From NCBI RefSeq assembly GCF_022869785.1, contig NZ_CP094997.1, positions 992,001 through 1,056,000 of the forward strand: a stretch of DNA of 64,000 nucleotides. The letters run 5' to 3'. Below, piece by piece: positions 61,083-64,000 of the stretch. The translations under genes were made by a program, and so were the position numbers. Source of the stretch: Dyadobacter chenwenxiniae. GTDB taxonomy: Bacteria; Bacteroidota; Bacteroidia; Cytophagales; Spirosomataceae. The notes below the pieces were generated by a model. The model was not told the DNA's origin. It made no database searches and saw only the letters and a list, made by a program, of their open reading frames with translations. The first letter of the stretch is position 1. Every line of letters starts with the position of its first letter.

Positions 61083-61949
61083 ATGGAGCTGAGACAACTC
61101 AGATATTTTTTAAAAGCCAGGGAGCTTTTAAATTTTACGGAGGCCGCTAGAACTTTGAATATCAGTCAAAGTACTTTATCACAGCAAATTAAGCAGCTGG
61201 AAGATGAGCTAAATGTTCCCTTATTTAACCGTATCGGAAAAAGAATAACGCTGACCGAAGCTGGTAATCTGTTTGCTCAATACGCTTTGCAGAGTATTAA
61301 TAAAGCAAATGAGGGGTTATTGCTTTTGCAGGATTTGAAAAATCTGAATGTGGGAAGCATTACGATCGGTGTCATTTATTCCATGCGAATTCTGTTTGCC
61401 AAAATACTGGTTGAGTTTGCGAAGCAGTATCCGAAGATCAAAATCCAGGTTGTGTTTGGAACCACAAAAGACCTTCTCGAAAGACTTAACCTGCATCAAT
61501 TTGACTTTATTCTGACATTCCATGAAAAACCGGAGGGAACGGAATTGAAATATCAAAGTTTGTTAAAAGCAAATATGGTCTTGGTAACTGCTAAAAAATC
61601 ACCGCTAGCCCAACGAGACAATATATCACTGCAAGAGGTGGCAGACTTGCCACTGGCTTTGCCTTTTAGCGGTAACAATACCATACAGTTTTTTGAGGAG
61701 TCATTCGGTCAACAAAATCTCGTCCCGAATATTTGTATGGAAATAAATGATATACCTACCTTGTTTGAAATTGTCAAAACAGGGCATTGGCATACGATAT
61801 TGAGTGATACCAGTGTAAACGACCCCGAAGTAGTGGGTATCCCAATTGATGGAAAAAACATGAGGCGGACTATTATGATAATTTCGCTCAGAGAGGCCTA
61901 TGAGACAAAAGCCGTCAAAAAATTTTACGAAATGCTGGGTAAAATGTAA
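61083..61949 (+). CDS. LysR-family transcriptional regulator
   Basis: 288 residues with the standard N-terminal winged helix (MELRQLRYFLKARELLNFTEAARTLNISQSTLSQQIKQLEDELNVPLFNR) and a periplasmic-binding-protein-like effector domain (about 90-285: VGSITIGVIYSMRILFAKILVEF). The HTH is the normal length and intact. It is divergent from the EthD gene, with an inverted repeat between. Confidence 0.93.
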   Translation: MELRQLRYFLKARELLNFTEAARTLNISQSTLSQQIKQLEDELNVPLFNRIGKRITLTEAGNLFAQYALQSINKANEGLLLLQDLKNLNVGSITIGVIYSMRILFAKILVEFAKQYPKIKIQVVFGTTKDLLERLNLHQFDFILTFHEKPEGTELKYQSLLKANMVLVTAKKSPLAQRDNISLQEVADLPLALPFSGNNTIQFFEESFGQQNLVPNICMEINDIPTLFEIVKTGHWHTILSDTSVNDPEVVGIPIDGKNMRRTIMIISLREAYETKAVKKFYEMLGKM

Positions 61950-62107
61950 AGTCTCGGCTTGTTAGAGCTTGGGGCGAAATTGAATGGATATTAGTCTGGT
62001 CTTGCGCGCTAAAGTATCCATGCTAAGTCCAACTTTCCTGAAACATACGGTCAGTTAGCTCAGTCTATGAAAAACCTGCATCAAGATGATAGCTATTGCT
62101 GTTAAAT

Positions 62108-62596
62108 TCAGCGGAACGAGTGAAGGCCTACTTTGTTTCCCTCGCTGTCGATGAACACAGCAAAAAAGCCATTTTCAGGATCAATCTCAGTTTTTTGAGT
62201 TACAACTTTTCCTCCATTCACCTGAACCTTATCCAGCACCAACTGTAAATCTTCCCCTCCGTTTAGATAAATGAGTGTGCCAAAATCAGAGGGCTTATAG
62301 CCGGGTCCATGGATCAGCGCGACATTGACAGAGCCGTTTTCACCAGAGAAGAGGCCCATTTTCGTCCCTTGCATATCAAGCTGCTCAATGTTTACGTCAA
62401 GTATTGACTGATAGAATTCAACAGCTCTGGGAAAAGAGTCTGTCGGGATTTCGACGATCGAAACTAAGTTTTTCATGTTTTTTGTTGTTTCCGGGATAGA
62501 TTGAGAATCAGAGGCCTGTGAACCTGACTTGTCTTGGTGCGAACAGGCGGAACTTGTAATAGCGGCGACAAGTAGGGTTGCAATGAGCTGCTTCAT
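62108..62596 (-). CDS. VOC/glyoxalase-like lipoprotein
   Basis: About 162 residues from the ATG at 62594-62596 (MKQLIATLLVAAITSSACS, Cys18 lipobox). The mature domain is a glyoxalase/VOC fold: NLVSIVEIPTDSFPRAVEFYQSIL and NGFFAVFIDSEGNKVGLHSF. VOC proteins often bind metals and act on electrophiles; a lipoprotein form is unusual, since most are cytoplasmic. It has about 150 nt of empty sequence after the LysR gene and is followed upstream by an AraC gene in the same direction. Confidence 0.85.
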   Translation of the reverse strand: MKQLIATLLVAAITSSACSHQDKSGSQASDSQSIPETTKNMKNLVSIVEIPTDSFPRAVEFYQSILDVNIEQLDMQGTKMGLFSGENGSVNVALIHGPGYKPSDFGTLIYLNGGEDLQLVLDKVQVNGGKVVTQKTEIDPENGFFAVFIDSEGNKVGLHSFR

Positions 62597-62662
62597 GTCT
62601 GTTAATTTGTGATGCAGCAAATGTACCAGCAGCTGCGCACTTGCAATTGTAAAATTGCGACA

Positions 62663-63484
62663 CTATCCCACCGAGTAAAGAAGTGTTGAAAGAGCCATCG
62701 TATCGTCGGCTAGAAAACGGCCAGGGCTGGTGCCTGTCAATTCTTTGAAATCCTTTATGAAATGCGCCTGATCATAATAGTCATGATCGTACGCAATCTG
62801 GATCAAATCGCCCGATTGACGAGAAAGCAGCGTTTTTAACACAGCTTGTAAACGGATCACCTTTCCCAATTGTTTAGGACTGATGCCGATCTGACGTGTA
62901 AATAACCGTTCGAGTTTTCGCCTTCTTGATAAGTCGTTTTTAAGTATCGCATTAATTGCCGTGCTGCCGTTGGCTAGCAGCAACGCTTCGATGGTCGATT
63001 CTACGATTCTGTTTCTGCTAGCGCTGTCATTGATTCGTTCCAATAGAAATGCTTCAATCAACGCTATTCTATCCTGAGTATTGGCAGCATTGATGATTTG
63101 CTTCGAAATGTAAGCGGCCGTTTCATCACCAAAAAGCAACTCGATTGGCGTTTCCGTATTGGCAAGGTTTACGATGGACGTTTGCACGAAATTCGCAAAG
63201 CCATATGGGTAAAATCGTACCGCAAAGCAGTTGACTTGCCCGGTTGGCTGGATATAGTAAGGCTCTGTTATCTGTCCCAGGACCATGGAGCGTGGTTGGA
63301 TAACAAATTCGGTTTCTGAGACAAACCGCCTTACATCATCACCAAGAATAAAAAACAATTCAATGCACCCGTCTGGCAAAACGCGCTGCTTTTGTGTCGC
63401 ATTATCCACCAGTCCCTCTAACGTCCAATAGCATTTAACGAAGGAGGCGAGGTCGGCAGAAGGAGAGTAGGTTTCGTAATTCAC
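62663..63484 (-). CDS. AraC-family regulator with DUF6597-type N-terminus
   Basis: 273 residues. N-terminal sensor part with CYWTLEGL, GCIELFFILGD and CFAVRFYPYGFANF; C-terminal AraC domain with LERLFTRQIGISPKQLGKVIRLQ and LIQIAYDHDYYDQAHFIKDFKELTGTSPGRF. It resembles the regulator at 52.9-53.7 kb. The VOC lipoprotein gene follows it on the same strand and is a likely target. Confidence 0.88.
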   Translation of the reverse strand: MNYETYSPSADLASFVKCYWTLEGLVDNATQKQRVLPDGCIELFFILGDDVRRFVSETEFVIQPRSMVLGQITEPYYIQPTGQVNCFAVRFYPYGFANFVQTSIVNLANTETPIELLFGDETAAYISKQIINAANTQDRIALIEAFLLERINDSASRNRIVESTIEALLLANGSTAINAILKNDLSRRRKLERLFTRQIGISPKQLGKVIRLQAVLKTLLSRQSGDLIQIAYDHDYYDQAHFIKDFKELTGTSPGRFLADDTMALSTLLYSVG

Positions 63485-63540
63485 TTTATTTAAAAATGCA
63501 GTTAATATATCAAAATGAATTTAAGGTGTTGATCTAATAT

Positions 63541-63639
63541 TGCTTTTATGGAAGCGGAATCAACCGTATGAGTGTGACCAGCTACCATTCCTTTTTCAAT
63601 ATACTTGGTAAATACCTTATCAAACAGCGACTCAAAATA
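63541..63639 (-). pseudogene. Transposase fragment (IS1182-like)
   Basis: The minus-strand frame reads YFESLFDKVFTKYIEKGMVA then GHTHTVDSASIKA, which resembles the segment before and at the first catalytic Asp (VDS) of IS1182-type DDE transposases. The frame is open for only ~33 codons, with no terminal inverted repeats seen, so it is a remnant. It overlaps the promoter region of the small membrane-protein gene. Confidence 0.5.
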
Positions 63640-63655
63640 TGATATCTTAGTACCC

Positions 63656-63934
63656 ATGAATGAGTCTACTCGTAAGGCGATCCAAAAAGATTTATGGCGG
63701 TTTATGATTATTGGAAGTTTCCTATTTTCCATATTTTGTGTTTTAGTAAAAGGCAATGTTCCAACTGAAAGACTACCATTTCGATATTATATGTTAGCCG
63801 GTGCAGCATCTCTTGTAGTGGAAGCAATTCTTTATTTTACAATCAGGAACTGGTCTGAGCGTAGCAAAACTTGGGTTATCTGGTTAATAGTTTTTCTCTG
63901 GCTAGGAGTCTGCTTGTTGCATGGAAGGGTATGA
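63656..63934 (+). CDS. Small three-helix membrane protein
   Basis: About 92 residues from the ATG at 63656 (MNESTRKAIQKDLWRFMIIG). Three hydrophobic segments are visible: FMIIGSFLFSIFCVLV, YYMLAGAASLVVEAILYF and WVIWLIVFLWLGVCLL. I recognise no family. It is intact but isolated, beside the transposase fragment. Confidence 0.55.
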   Translation: MNESTRKAIQKDLWRFMIIGSFLFSIFCVLVKGNVPTERLPFRYYMLAGAASLVVEAILYFTIRNWSERSKTWVIWLIVFLWLGVCLLHGRV

Positions 63935-64000
63935 GATCGAGATTGGCTTACTAAATCGGCTTATCTCATTTGACGCCGGATTATATACTCATTTACAATG

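Noticed and set aside
1..64000. CRISPR arrays, toxin-antitoxin pairs, phage genes, restriction systems, tRNA genes
   Set aside because: Looked for and not seen; no regular repeats with spacers and no recognisable clover-leaf or phage modules.

Overview
The window looks like a chromosomal segment of a Bacteroidota bacterium, most likely a Cytophagales member of the Dyadobacter/Spirosoma type. The reasons are several SusC/FecA-style TonB-dependent receptors (one partial, three complete), a sensor kinase with a two-component-regulator propeller and LytTR partner, BlaI/M56 pairs, many AraC-type regulators (eight), TAnnTTTG-like -7 promoter elements, and few Shine-Dalgarno sites. No rRNA, tRNA, CRISPR array, phage module or intact insertion sequence was seen.

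Layout. 0-3 kb (minus): a lipoprotein, a short AraC regulator, a vanadium-haloperoxidase-type lipoprotein and the start of a TonB-dependent receptor form a probable operon. 3.2-7.2 kb: propeller histidine kinase plus LytTR response regulator. 7.3-11 kb: DUF3253 protein, nucleoside hydrolase, lipoprotein, an AT-rich esterase and a Crp-type regulator. 11-20 kb: a TonB receptor, then a second TonB receptor in an operon with a secreted tyrosine phosphatase, divergent from a membrane-bound AraC regulator; then a half-length MacB/FtsX-type permease. 20.5-23.3 kb: ECF sigma factor overlapping a gene with an anti-sigma-like N-terminus and a probable outer-membrane C-terminus, plus a PepSY-like lipoprotein.

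23.5-33.6 kb is a redox/electrophile-response island: AraC regulator, quinone-oxidoreductase-like dehydrogenase, two pirins, NmrA-type and SDR reductases, two old yellow enzymes (OYE), a cupin, a MarR-GNAT fusion and an HxlR regulator. Three transcription units in it share a 20-bp upstream box at exactly the same distance (22 nt) from a TTTG -7-like element, which suggests a small regulon under one activator. 33.6-35.5 kb holds a sigma-54 response regulator cut in two by a single in-frame stop codon. 35.6-46.8 kb: two alpha/beta hydrolases, a TPR histidine kinase, AraC regulators, DinB, and a 1202-residue phosphoesterase / kinase-like / Omp85 fusion. 47-51 kb: BlaI, an M56-TonB protein and an outer-membrane receptor, linked by repeated AACT-N8-AGTT palindromes. 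51.6-56.2 kb: serine hydrolase, AraC regulator, S41-type protease.

56.4-63.9 kb is a second redox island (HxlR, NmrA-type reductase, AraC, OYE, EthD protein, LysR, glyoxalase-like lipoprotein, AraC) that parallels the first one and contains decayed gene pieces: an NtrC-type AAA fragment, an OYE fragment and a transposase fragment. A frameshifted DUF2000 gene lies in the first island. Gene order, paralogy and decay point to repeated duplication and loss of reductase/regulator modules.

All functional calls come from reading motifs in the sequence and from family knowledge; no database search was run.
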